DNA from: Dipetalonema caudispina
Taxonomy: Eukaryota > Nematoda > Chromadorea > Rhabditida > Onchocercidae
DNA: 64,000 bases
Reading direction: 5' to 3'
Assembly (NCBI GenBank): GCA_013365325.1
Contig: JABVXV010000019.1
Location: 124,001 to 188,000, forward strand
Position numbers and translations under genes: made by a program
Shown: positions 14,301-25,084 of the stretch, piece by piece
Layout: each line of letters starts with the position of its first letter
Position numbering within the stretch: the stretch's first letter is position 1
The notes under the pieces: generated by a model
Told to the model about the DNA's origin: nothing
What the model saw: only the letters and a program-made list of their open reading frames with translations
Database searches by the model: none

Positions 14301-15778
14301 TTGCATTACTCACTTTTTCAACTATTTGAGAAGCGGCAATCCTAAGAGTGCATCTGAAGCAAACTAAAAAATTGATAAATTCCATTTTTATTGTCACCTT
14401 ATGAGGCGCATCTTACTGACTCTCAACTTTTCATACATACTGCTTATAACACAATCAGTCAGCGTTATTGTGCATTTCCTTCTTACTTATGATCAACTTC
14501 ATTTCAACTTTCGATTTATTTCAACCATCTTAAACTCCCGATATTCGGGTCCAATTTGCATTGTTTGTCCATTTCCCTGCTATTACCTCATACAACAAAA
14601 ACTCCATCCTTAATTCACATAAAATATGCGCAGAAGAGATATACGTGCAATCAATGAATATACGTGCATGAATATGTCTCACTCATTGTTATATCAAATA
14701 TTTAAGTGAGATATGCACGTAATTAGGAATTGTTGTCTGCAGCAGAATGCTGAACTAAGAGGATAAGTTAGTTATTGTTCCCGGGGAATTTATTACCTTT
14801 TATTTCCCGGGAGTATATCGATAAGTTACGGTAATATTCTACTTTGTTGATTATGAGGATGCAGTAAATGGTGGGATTGGTAAATGTGAAATGCACGTAA
14901 TGTGGATGTACATTTCTCTTGTTTTTTTTTTGAGTGAATGAGATATTCCCGCATTTTCCTCCTCAAAAAAATCTGAGGAAAGCCTTATCAATGGTTACTC
15001 TTAGCAAAGAAACCTGATACCATCCCATTTTTCCACTCCCCCGCCCCTTCCTTCTACACCTATTTCCGTAGGTATATTCACTGTTGTACTGATCATTTCC
15101 ATATTACACTGTTCATTTGTCATTTGCATTTTTTGCTTTTTTCTCTTTTTCAAAAATCGTTTTTTAATTCCAACGAATCAGAACTTTTCCCCACTTCCAT
15201 CCTCTTCCGCGTCCTCTTCCTTTGGAGAATAGTTTTGGTCCTGGAATTTAACGCAATTATCATTTATTCCCACATTAGGGATATTCTTATCATAAGTAGT
15301 GTTGCTGCTTAATTGATAAGCGCAAACATTTGAAGAGATATTTCTTTCATGGACCTATCTCTATTCCAAATAATGGTAACTGTAAGCTCTAACTATGAAG
15401 GGTGACTATTTATTAATGTATGTTATATTTCATAATGATTTAGAGAGTAATATACAAGGTAGAAATGAGATAGAACTATCTGCGCGGGGTGGATGGGGAA
15501 GAGGATGCTGATTGACTCTTATCAAGTGATTGGTTATTGCCATCCATGCAACGAAAGGTGTTCATTTCATTTTGGGTCCTTTTTCAGGAACTGTCTCGTG
15601 CTTTTTACAATTAGTTTCCAATCAAGGAACATTCGCTCAGAACCCATATCATAACACTTTTCTAGTGATAGTCCTCATATTAGTTCTCTTGATCGTTGTT
15701 TTTAGGAAACGAGGGAATTGAAGGCGCTTATTTGCTATTTCATTTTTGAAATTTGTGGATTTTATGGGAAAATTGCAG
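14301..15778. other. non-coding region upstream of zinc-finger gene
   Basis: No exon is supported. It contains ACGTGCA motifs in direct and inverted orientation (14642-14725 and again near 14890), the CCCGGG inverted repeat, and a pyrimidine-rich C-tract segment near 15030-15060. These could be promoter elements of the gene that starts at 15793. It ends in the acceptor AATTGCAG at 15771-15778. Confidence 0.45.
14779..14812. promoter_or_regulatory. GC-rich inverted repeat upstream of the zinc-finger gene
   Basis: TCCCGGGGAAT at 14779-14789 is complementary, with one mismatch, to ATTTCCCGGGA at 14802-14812, with a 12-base spacer. Two CCCGGG hexamers this close are unusual in such AT-rich DNA. 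It sits about 1 kb upstream of the zinc-finger start codon, so a paired binding site or hairpin is possible. Function is inferred only from position. Confidence 0.35.
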
Positions 15779-15792
15779 AGTAGAAGTGTCAT

Positions 15793-18700
15793 ATGATGAT
15801 GCCATCGAGTTTGGGTGGCGGTAGTGGAAGTGCAAAACATCATCAGCAGCTCATGCAATCTGCTTCCATGCTACCTTCACCTTACAATTTTTTGCCATCA
15901 GTTTTTGCCAACGCGCAGTTGGACATGCCATTATTCCGACCTCCCGAATCGGTGTGTTTCCATCTGCGAAATTTATTTGAAATTAGGGAAATGCGCATAA
16001 ATCAAAGCAAGCTTAGTGCAAATGTTTGTTTCAGAATTTGGGAGCGATGTATCTAAGCCAGTTAGCAGCAGCAGCAGCTTTAAATCAGGGTCAGAATGGT
16101 AGCAACGGTAGCACCACAAATGAACAAGAGGAAACCATTGGCGAGAATAATAAAGCAGAAGTGGCAGCGTCAACTTCATCCGAAGTAGCGACTTCGTCGT
16201 GTGGCGCTGAGTCGCCGCTATCACCCAGGCCATTTGGTGCTATGGAACGAGAAGTGGAATCTGCAAACGAACGGAACTCTGTGGATAACGCTGCACTTAG
16301 GTTCTGAGCTTCCCTAAATTCGATTACATTATAAGCAGAAAGGATTTGAGGAAACTTCTGTTCGTCTGATTAAGAGATAAAAATCTCGACTTGAATTTAA
16401 TTGATTTCAGCCCAACAAAAGTGAATACTGAAGATATGGCTCTGGCAGAGAGCGAAAATTTGCATCCTTCATCAGCATCGGAGTTACAGCAGCTTGATCT
16501 TTCAAAATGGATCTCTGATTTTTTTCCAGGATTGCCAAATAATGTCTCTGCTCTGTAAGCTTTCAAAAAATTAGTGGATTAGAAATATTTTATGCATACT
16601 TTCACAATCTGTTGGAATTCCAGAAACATGGCTGCTCTAACACAACGAATGCCACCGATGCTCGAACAGATGCAGCTGATGAATCAGTATTTCTCGCCTG
16701 GATCAGTTGAAGACTCTCTCCGAGTCTTAGCAGCACTTGGCAGTACCAATGGTTCTGCGGGTACGGTTCCATCAGCAAATTGCAGCCCAGGCTCAATCCT
16801 CAATTCACCATTTGCTAGTAGTGCTGGTCATTCGAAGGTAAATCCGTACTGCTTTCATTCAATCGGAATTTCTTCCTCTATTAAAAAAAATGCAGGGTTA
16901 CTCATTCCAATTGAAAGCCATTTTGTGAGCTGTTTGAGCTGCTGAGCGACACTCCAAAGGATCCCTGTTCTTCAACTTTCCAGGATACTTATTGCGAGAT
17001 ATGTGACAAGAATTTTTGCAATCGCTACTTTCTTCGAACACATAAGTGGAAAAAACATGGCATTCCATTTCCGGGCAAAAACTCGCCATCTGAATGCAAT
17101 GTAACATCACTAGCGTCACGTTAGTTAGTCTTGTACTTACAACTGCGAATCGATGTATCTTATTGCTCAGCGTGCTGTAAAATGGATATATAAACTGAAT
17201 CTGCATGAGCCGAAAGCAGTTCGGTAGTCAAGATGCGTCTTTTTTCTCACTTTGGTATCTGTTGAATTGAGGATTGGGTCATATCGAAATCTGGATTTTT
17301 TCTTATTTTCATTTTAGTTTATTACCTAAGTAGACTTTTTTAGCAACAGTTTCACAGAACCTTCCTCTGGATTTGCCAACTACCTCGACGGGGATGAACC
17401 TTAGTCCAGCTGAATTTATTGCTGCACTTTGCAATCAGAATGTGTTGGAAGCTTCACAGATATCTCCTTCAAAAACGACTGCATCTCAACCGACCTCTGT
17501 CATTGTCAATTGCTTGCCTAGTGCGGAATCATCACCGATTAAACGAGCGAGAACGACTGATGAAGGAAGCAAAGATGACGATGAATTACTCGGTGCAGCC
17601 AGGTAGATTGTTTCTTATTCAGGTGTCTGCATTTACGTGACCGCTTCTCATTTGTCGTATAAGAATAATCATAAGCAATATAATTATAGGTCGGAGAGTG
17701 TCAGGATTGACGAAGAAACACTTGTAAGTGTTGCAAGTCAGTTACCAAACACGGGTGATTTATTCGCTATGATCGCTCGTCAGGCTCAAGAGAATGCGAT
17801 TGCGCAAGAACTATTATCGTCATTTAAAGCCGAAGGGATACAAGCACAACAACAATCGTAAGCTATTTGTTTTTGTTACTGTCGACTCATGTGGTACTTA
17901 TGAAGTTTATTCTACTGCACTTTTTAATGCTTACCACTTCTGATGTTCTGTGGGAATTAAGCTTGCTTTTAGATCACCCTCGAAACATTCATCAACTAGT
18001 AAAGAAGCATGTGAAATGTGTGGACAGGAGTGCGAGAGCCGAGCGAACCTGCAGCATCATCTATTATTGCAACATAATATCTTGAATAGTTTTCTTAGCT
18101 CATTTAACTTACTGTCACCATTGGGTCAGCTGCAACAGCAATCACAAAAACAGCCGAATAATCAGAGTAATGATACAGACCGACCTCGTAATTCAACTGC
18201 TGCGCCAGGAATGGTTACGTCGCCCATCAATGTTGTACGTCTTTATTTGCTGTTTTTTTTTTTTTTTTTTTTCCATTTAAAATTCAGTAGATTTAATGTC
18301 TTTAACACTTATGGCCTCTCGAATATTTATATCCACTGTCGAAAAAAAATGTCATCTTCGTTTCAGTCGCGACAACCGAAAAAGCAGTATACAACAACGG
18401 GCAAGAATTACTGCGATGTTTGCAACAAGGAAGTATGTAACAAATATTTCCTTCGAACGCATATGCTCAAAATGCACGGCATTGTCATTGATGAGCATAA
18501 AACAATCATTGCAAATATCGATACTTTAGAGAAGGAGAAATCTGGCACGATCGCTTTTCGGTATTTGTTATGAGTAAAATTCAGTAACTAATGGTGAATG
18601 ACATATTAATTGTCTAGATATTGCTGAATTATATGACGGTAACAAAAAGACTAGAAATGGTTTGTTACTTTTCAACAGAAATGTATGGTTGAAAATCACG

Positions 18701-19013
18701 CTGAAGGAAGCAGGCTGGAAGAAACTCTTGCTTTAAATTTAAGCAAGCAGTCTTTGCTACTAGGGCTCCAAAAACAAAAAAAAAAGGAAAAAGCCAGATC
18801 TGTTGCTTTTCTTTCAGCTGCGATATTTGTAATACAAATGTAGGACAGACTCGTGAGTCTTTGAAGCAACACAAGCAGGAAGTTCATAATGTTGTGTCAT
18901 TGCCTACGTCACGTGGCCATCGTGGATCTCTCAGTTCTACCTCAAGTATTACCAGCACATCGACTTTCAGTCAAGCAGTCAAAACGGATCAAAGTGGAAA
19001 TAATATTGAGTAA
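15793..19013 (+). CDS. C2H2 zinc-finger protein, N-terminal block (four fingers)
   Basis: Ten exons join with consistent phase: 15793-15951, 16035-16300, 16411-16554, 16624-16837, 16984-17100, 17358-17602, 17690-17857, 17973-18234, 18367-18560, 18818-19013 (654 aa). The ATG lies 14 bases after an acceptor (AATTGCAG) with an in-frame TAG between, which fixes the start and suggests trans-splicing or a 5' leader exon. The first half is Ser/Ala/Gln rich with poly-Ala. Fingers are CEIC..RTHKWKKH (exon 5), CEMC..HHLLLQH (exon 8), CDVC..RTHMLKMH (exon 9) and CDIC..KQHKQEVH (exon 10). Fingers 1 and 3 share a CNxYFLRTH core, so they are related. A nuclear DNA- or RNA-binding regulator is inferred. The stop TAA overlaps a possible donor (GA|GTAATT), through which it could continue in phase to exon 19896 of the next block. 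Confidence 0.85.
18679..18802 (+). other. possible alternative exon inside zinc-finger gene
   Basis: After the acceptor TTTTCAACAG the phase-0 frame runs open for about 46 codons and looks coding (KCMVENHAEGSRLEETLAL at its start), but the preceding exon ends in phase 2 and so does not enter it in this frame. A ten-A run lies inside it. It may be a cryptic or rarely used exon, or simply intron sequence that happens to be open. Confidence 0.2.
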
Positions 19014-19597
19014 TTTCTTTGTCAATTTTAGAGTCAATTTAAAATTTCGTGTGTGGAAGAAAGTGGAATAATTAGTCGTTCCATTTTTCTTCTGTGGCGT
19101 TCCTTTTCATGAGATTTGTTCCGCGATGATTTGAGGATATCCGAGATAATAACACTGGTAAGCTGAAATACGCTCTCGTAGAAGCAATGCCTTGTGTTGG
19201 AAAAGTAAGAAAGAAAAATATGTTCTCCCCTCCCGAAAATATTTTTGAAATGCTGAAGAATTTTCTTCGACAATCATCAGTTGAAGAGAGCAGACGAAGT
19301 ACATTTGCCAGTAAAATCGATCGCGGCGGTCGTGAAGCGAATGTGGCATGCGCTGTTGCTGTTGCGGTGCCTGTATAGTGTGTAGTGGAGCGAGAGAGAA
19401 AGACGTCCCGTTCTTTTTTCTGGGAAATTTTGCAGAAAGAGATTCCCATTTTTCGTTCCGATTACCCCTTTGAGCTGTTCTTCGCTACTGCTTTTGCCTG
19501 TGCCCTGCCCTATTTGCTTAAAATATTTGTATGCTTCTAATTATTCCGTATTAGTTTGTTTCCCACTGATTTGATTTGACACTGATTAGTGCCAAAA
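19014..19597. other. spacer between zinc-finger blocks
   Basis: No exon is supported. An open frame at 19187-19378 on + and another on - at 19072-19449 cover a GC-richer patch with GCTGTTGCTGTTGC-like repeats, but neither has matching splice phases with the flanking exons. It is either an intron (if the two blocks form one gene) or an intergenic promoter and leader region. Confidence 0.5.
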
Positions 19598-22500
19598 ATG
19601 CAGCGTTACTCGGCTCGCTTTTTAGAAGATCTGAAAATTGCATTTGAAAGAGCATTTGCCCTTCAAACGAATCTTGTCGGGTAAGCTTCAAGAACTTGTA
19701 CATTTTGCCAGTAGCAAAATGAGTTAGATTGAATTAGAGATTTGTAATGCGTCCTTTTTTCATCTCATACTGCTGACCTCTGGAGTGGAATCATAATGAA
19801 ATACCGTCTGCTAATTGAGATTTAAAAACATTAAACTTAGGGAAAAAATAGGTAACTGGGTTTTTGAAAATTATGTGATATGCCATATCTTTTAGTCAAC
19901 TGCGATGTCCGCTCTGTGATGTACGATCCATTGGTGTAGCAGCAATGCAGAAACATCTTAGCGAGAAACACAGGATGGATATGAGCTTGGAGTCACTAGA
20001 GGGTTTCTTGAAGGTAAATACCGCTTCCTTTTATTTCTCAATAACTAGTGGTATTTATCCAAAAAAATTCAGTCAATAGTTCTCTGCAATGGAGCAAACG
20101 AAAACACGTAAACTTAAGTCAGTTTTACACTGAGGAATATCCATGGCGCATCTGCGATCGTTCTTGAGCTATCGTTTTAGTATCACCTATAGTGGTGCAT
20201 GGTTTGCTAATTAATAATAAATAGAGGAGCAGTATTTTCTGAACTAGGATTAAGTTCGCTCATTTTGAGGATGCTTATGAGATCAAAACTGGACAAAGCG
20301 CTGCAACGCATAGTGGGTCTCTTGCGGCGAACTTGGAGCAGCAAATGACGACAGAACGAGGTGAATTTACCTGCATGCATTGTGCAGATATATTCAGCGA
20401 CCAAATTCAGTTTCAGCTGCATATGATCCATAATCATCCACTGGTTATTCATAGTCCAGGTTGTTATTACTGAATGATTATAGCGGTTAATATACAGATG
20501 ATGATATGGTGGCAGTCCAAATGATACATTGAGGAGATTGAAGTGCAACATAGGTTGCTTTAGTAGTACTTCTTGTGATCCCTAAACTACCGAATGATTT
20601 GGAATATTTTCAATGATTTTCCGTTGAATTAGTAAGTTAAATGAGAGGGAAGTATGTTAAATCTTTGGTGGGTACTTCTTGAATAAGAGACACATTTACT
20701 TGTATCAAGAGAAGAAAACTTCTACTGCTTCCGGAATGATTTGTTAGACAATACATTTATTTCATATAATTTTTGCTTGCTTAAGAAGATACGGGTTCTC
20801 CTGCAGTAACAACTCATAATATGGAGCCACTGTGTGCGCAGTACAATTTCCAGTCCTCTAGTATGGCAGATTCGTGGGCCGATTCAGAAGAGAAATCTGC
20901 AAATAGAAGCGCAGAAGACATGAAAGAGGACGGAATGTTGCGAGATGATGAGCAGCAAGTAGCTCAAGAAGTTGTGAGTAACTGATTTTACTACGTACTG
21001 CTTGCTTTTTGATATGTCGTTTTTGTATATCATTGTCACGCGAATATTTTATCCCATTTCCCATAGATTTTAAATTTTTGGTACTTACTCCTCTGTCACG
21101 GGAATTTTGATGTCCTGGTAATATGGGGACCTAACTTCTTTCGCGGGGATGAAATCTGGATTATTACAAAGATTGGTAGTTCTTATTGCACGGAACTCCA
21201 GTGATAGTTCATTAAGCAGGGAATAACATTATGAGTTTCAAAATTTCTAATATAGTTAGCTGTACTACTAACTATTTTAAAAATTTAAGCAAAAAATTTT
21301 ATTAGAATCAAATGTTGAAGCATCCTTAGTTGAGATTCAACTATGAATCGAAATTATCCGCAGTTGGTTTTTCCTTTTTTGGAATTCGTTCACTGAGAAA
21401 ACTGAGATGAGAATAAATAGAAAATAATTTTAGCAAAAATTTTTTGATTGCCCGATATCATGGTGTTCTCGACGATATCGTAATCCTGTTATACTGAGCA
21501 AGCACGTTTCTATCGTGCATCAGTGGAGACTGAAGTTTTCACCGAAGAATGGAAAGAATAAATCTCGTGGTGTTATTGCGTCTCGTAAGTTATTGCTGTA
21601 TAGCTTTCACATAAGCGTTATCTCAAGCGAAATATTAAGAGAGGATGTAAAAAACTGTAAATCATAGTTTTATAAGATTGCTTTTGGTGATGAGGCAGTT
21701 GCCATGCTCAAATATTTAGTCGCTTTCTCTGTATTTCAGCAGTTAAAGATTCTGGATAGTCTAGCCTCATTGGTTATAAGTCACGGTCTGTAACCCATTA
21801 AATTTTACTATATTTTTGACTATCTTTGCCATATAATAACACTTACTGCATATCTATCAATGAAATATCCTAAGACACTGCTTGCTGGACATGTCTTTTT
21901 GAGACTTAACTCCATTTCGTAATGGATTTTGTCTCAGTTTTTAACTTCCTAATTTTTTTCTGCGAAGGCAAATAGATTAGATTGTACTCATGTTGCTAGA
22001 TCTAACAAATATCAGGTAAATTATGGAAGAAGCGTTACATTTGCTTGTTCGAAGGCTGCAAATATCGCTTTTGGTCACGGGACGATTGCGAAAAACATCT
22101 TTTGTGCCATATTGGAGGCCAAAGAAATAAAACGAGATCGAAAGAATCAGCAGTGAATGGTGCAACGGAGAATGGAAGAAGTCAAGATGTTAATAAATTG
22201 GTTGGAGTGAGGGAAGGGAAAATGATGTTGAATGTGGAAAATGGTAGCAACCGAAAAGAGCAGGAACGAAATACTCATGCTGTAGGTCATCGTTCCATTG
22301 TAATTTGCGATTCAGATTTTTGGAAATCTACAAATATCGTGAGAATTTCAGTTGATCGAGTATTGGTTTTGTTGAAATAGAATCAGTCGTCATATTTCCT
22401 GGTCGAACGTTTCAACGCACTAGTCATGCAATTATAAAGCACCCAGAATATTTGAATATAATATGATTTTCAAAGCGTAGTCATAAATTGCCAAAAACGT

Positions 22501-22843
22501 GGTCATTGGAAATTTGTACAGTTGGAATATCTTGCCATTAAATTTTGTAGACCAGAAAATCTACTTCGTTTTTTAGCCAAACTCGCCAGATTCGGATACA
22601 ATGCCAGAAGGACATGGCCAACCGTCTACAAATAGGAAACCTTACACGGTTCAAACATTTCTGGTAAGAGAGCAAGCATCTCAACCATCTTCCTCAGCAA
22701 ATGATGCAACAACAGCAGTAGGTGTTGTTTTTGATGAAATGGTTGCACATTTACCAGTGCGAAACACAGTCCAAGAAATGGTGCGAGTAAATGTGGAATT
22801 AGTGCCAGCACCCTTACAGATATCACCCATCTTGCATATATGA
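19598..22843 (+). CDS. C2H2 zinc-finger protein, C-terminal block (four fingers)
   Basis: Seven exons fit in phase: 19598-19680, 19896-20013, 20255-20459, 20786-20973, 21434-21584, 22016-22281, 22577-22843 (425 aa from the ATG at 19598). Fingers are CPLC..QKHLSEKH (exon 2), CMHC..QLHMIHNH (exon 3), CPISWC..SKHVSIVH (exon 5, Cys-x4-Cys) and CLFEGC..EKHLLCH (exon 6, Cys-x4-Cys). The first exon gives MQRYSARFLEDLKIAFERAF, a helix-like stretch. The acceptor of exon 2 is in phase 2, as is the possible donor at 19009 of the previous block, so the fingers may belong to one 1051-aa protein, with 19598 as an alternative first exon. A polyadenylation signal AATAAA sits directly after the stop. A nuclear role is inferred; I do not recognise a named orthologue. 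Confidence 0.8.
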
Positions 22844-22849
22844 AATAAA
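22844..22849 (+). terminator. AATAAA polyadenylation signal
   Basis: AATAAA begins one base after the TGA of the zinc-finger C-terminal block, so the 3' UTR would be very short if this signal is used. Confidence 0.5.
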
Positions 22850-23095
22850 TTTTGGAGGTATGATGATGTTGATCAGCAAGTTCTTATCACTCCGCTAAGG
22901 GATGTATATTAGGCATCTTCGCTCTGTGCTTTATCGTCAATTCATAAGCCTTTCCCTGTTTTATTGTAAAGAGCAGGAAACATAGCACCGTTTCCTTTGC
23001 AATAGCTGAAAAAATCAGTTTCAGTACTAATAGAAAAATCTTCAAATTTCTTGTGTGGCTTTGGATTGTAACCCTTCGGAACGTCCCAGGAGTAG

Positions 23096-23320
23096 CATCA
23101 TCCACCTGCATCTTCAAAGACTGAAGGTAAGGAAAAGCTGAAAACGGAAAAAAGCTAAGACGAAGATGCAAGTATGCCTGGTAGTGCTTGGCGTCTTAGT
23201 TTCCATAGAGAGGACGAAGATTTCGCTAAGAAGAAAAAGGGACAGAACGATATGCGGTCATTAGCCAAGCAGTATCTGCGAAAAAGATCTGAAAAGTGCT
23301 TCGGTTCTTCAGGTCATTAG
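23096..23320 (+). CDS. extra 3' coding exon(s), alternative C-terminus of zinc-finger gene
   Basis: A GC-richer patch is clearly coding-like. After AGGAGTAG (acceptor ending 23095) the frame reads HHPPASSKTE to a donor at 23126 (G|GTAAGG); after a 33-bp gap ending CTAAG at 23159 it continues EDASMPGSAWRLSFHREDED and on to TAG at 23318-23320. It joins in phase 0 to a good donor inside the previous exon (CGA|GTAAAT, 22786/22787), replacing the last 18 residues of the zinc-finger protein. The 33-bp gap is a multiple of three, in frame, with one TAA, so it is either a very small intron or a true stop. The tail is rich in Lys, Arg and acidic residues. No domain is recognised. Confidence 0.5.
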
Positions 23321-25084
23321 AGCTAGTTGTGCAATACATAAGTTAGGGTTCCTGGTTGTTCATTAACAGAGGTGTTTTGATGTTGTCCGTTAGCATTATA
23401 AATTCGTAATCTCAGGTAATAGTGTAATCATCAATTCAGGAAAATTTTTGGTGTATAGCAAGTGGTTCCGATCTTTTTTTTAATTGTGTCGACTAATCTG
23501 TGGTGAACAGTTCTAATTGCTATGTTGGTTTAATATTAATTCCAATACTACCTGAATTATCTTCAAATGTTCTCTGTTTAAATGTATTTTTGAGATTTCT
23601 TTAGTTGCGATATAAGTTCAAGAAATCGTTTTGGTCTCATTACTACACGAAATACATATCACATAATTTCGTGCACATATCTCACTTCTCTTTTAATATA
23701 AACCTAATACTTTAATCCATTTTTTATTTCTGATGTTCGTTGCTGTTATTTGTTTGTATGTTAGCCGGTTTCTTTATTTGTATACCGGTGTACTGTTCGC
23801 AGTCTCACTGGCATTTTCTACTATTTATTGATAATTTGCCTGTTAGTTGGTTGAGAAATTCCTTTTCGAAAGTTTTTGGAATAAGTAATACACAAGTTGC
23901 ATTGGTATGTCAGTGAATTGCAGGCAGTGCATTTAATTTGAGTGTTTAGATTAAAGCTGTAGTAAATTTTTGAACGTGCAATATCAGCGGTGATGTACCA
24001 AAGTAGAATTCTGCCACTGTTGATAGTTTTCTCAGAATTTAAATTTATTCGTCGGCAATCTTTTCTACCTTTTTTGGACATTTTTAGTGCCATATCCCTC
24101 TTTTTACTTTGGACCTTTTTTTAGAGAAGGAAACTTGAAATTTATTCGATTTGTCCGTTTAAAGAAAGGTATTAAAAAACAGGATAGATCACAACTTGTC
24201 AACTCCTATTGGATTATTTGGTTCTTTACTAGAATTTTATAAATCATTTGCATGGAACTAATTTAGATTTTTATGGGTATGTGCGAAGTACAAATATATA
24301 ATCTTACTAGAAAAATTGATTGGAAGTAGTTACTTTGTACAGCTTTTTAATGTATTAAATAATTTACCAGTAATACGTTAGTTGTAGTTTCCTAATGCAA
24401 TGTCAATTTTAGCATGTATTTTTAATCATTTTCAACTTTACTCCATTTTTGCCCATATTTTTTTGGCAGTTTTCTAATGTTAAAATAAATTCTTTCGTTT
24501 AGAAGCCTGCTCCAAAAGAATCTTGAAACAATGACAGTAATAAAATCGGGATTAACAGAAGACAATATCCAGGTGCTCCACCCTGATCTTAAAATAATCT
24601 GTCGGTCATCCGTCCTTCTGAAGTGTTTTCGAAGCGTTCGTATGGTTGCTATTGTGGTGTTGGTGAAAATGCTAGCTATTATAAATTTTTATTTGATTTG
24701 TGATCATAAGTATAGGGATTATGAATGTACGATGGGTTTCAGCTGTTGGTTTATAGTTTAGTGCCTAAAATAGATTTCTATGCAAACTTATTAATCTTTG
24801 TTGTACCATTTTGGGGTTTGAAATTTGTTACGGAACTACTTATTTTAAAAATCGAAAGCCAACAGATCATTCCATCAAGCTGCTTAATCAATTTGTGAAA
24901 TGGTCGGCTGCAGTGCCGTATCATCCCTCAAATAGTTCTATCTTGAGTATCTCGGTATTTTTTAAAATTCATTTATAACTTAAATTATGCGGGTAACATA
25001 CCCAAACTGTGCGGGTAAATTTTTCACAGTTATAAATGGAGAAGTGCAGGTCCAACTTTCACTTTTTATTATTTGGAGCGTCCT
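23321..25084. other. intergenic, no supported gene
   Basis: AT-rich sequence between the zinc-finger and Ly6-like genes. Open frames on both strands (for example 24531-24761) lack splice signals or recognisable protein features. Confidence 0.6.

Noticed and set aside
19072..19449. 125-aa ORF on -
   Set aside because: Lies in the spacer or intron between zinc-finger blocks, contains short Thr/Ala repeats and has no supporting neighbour exon.
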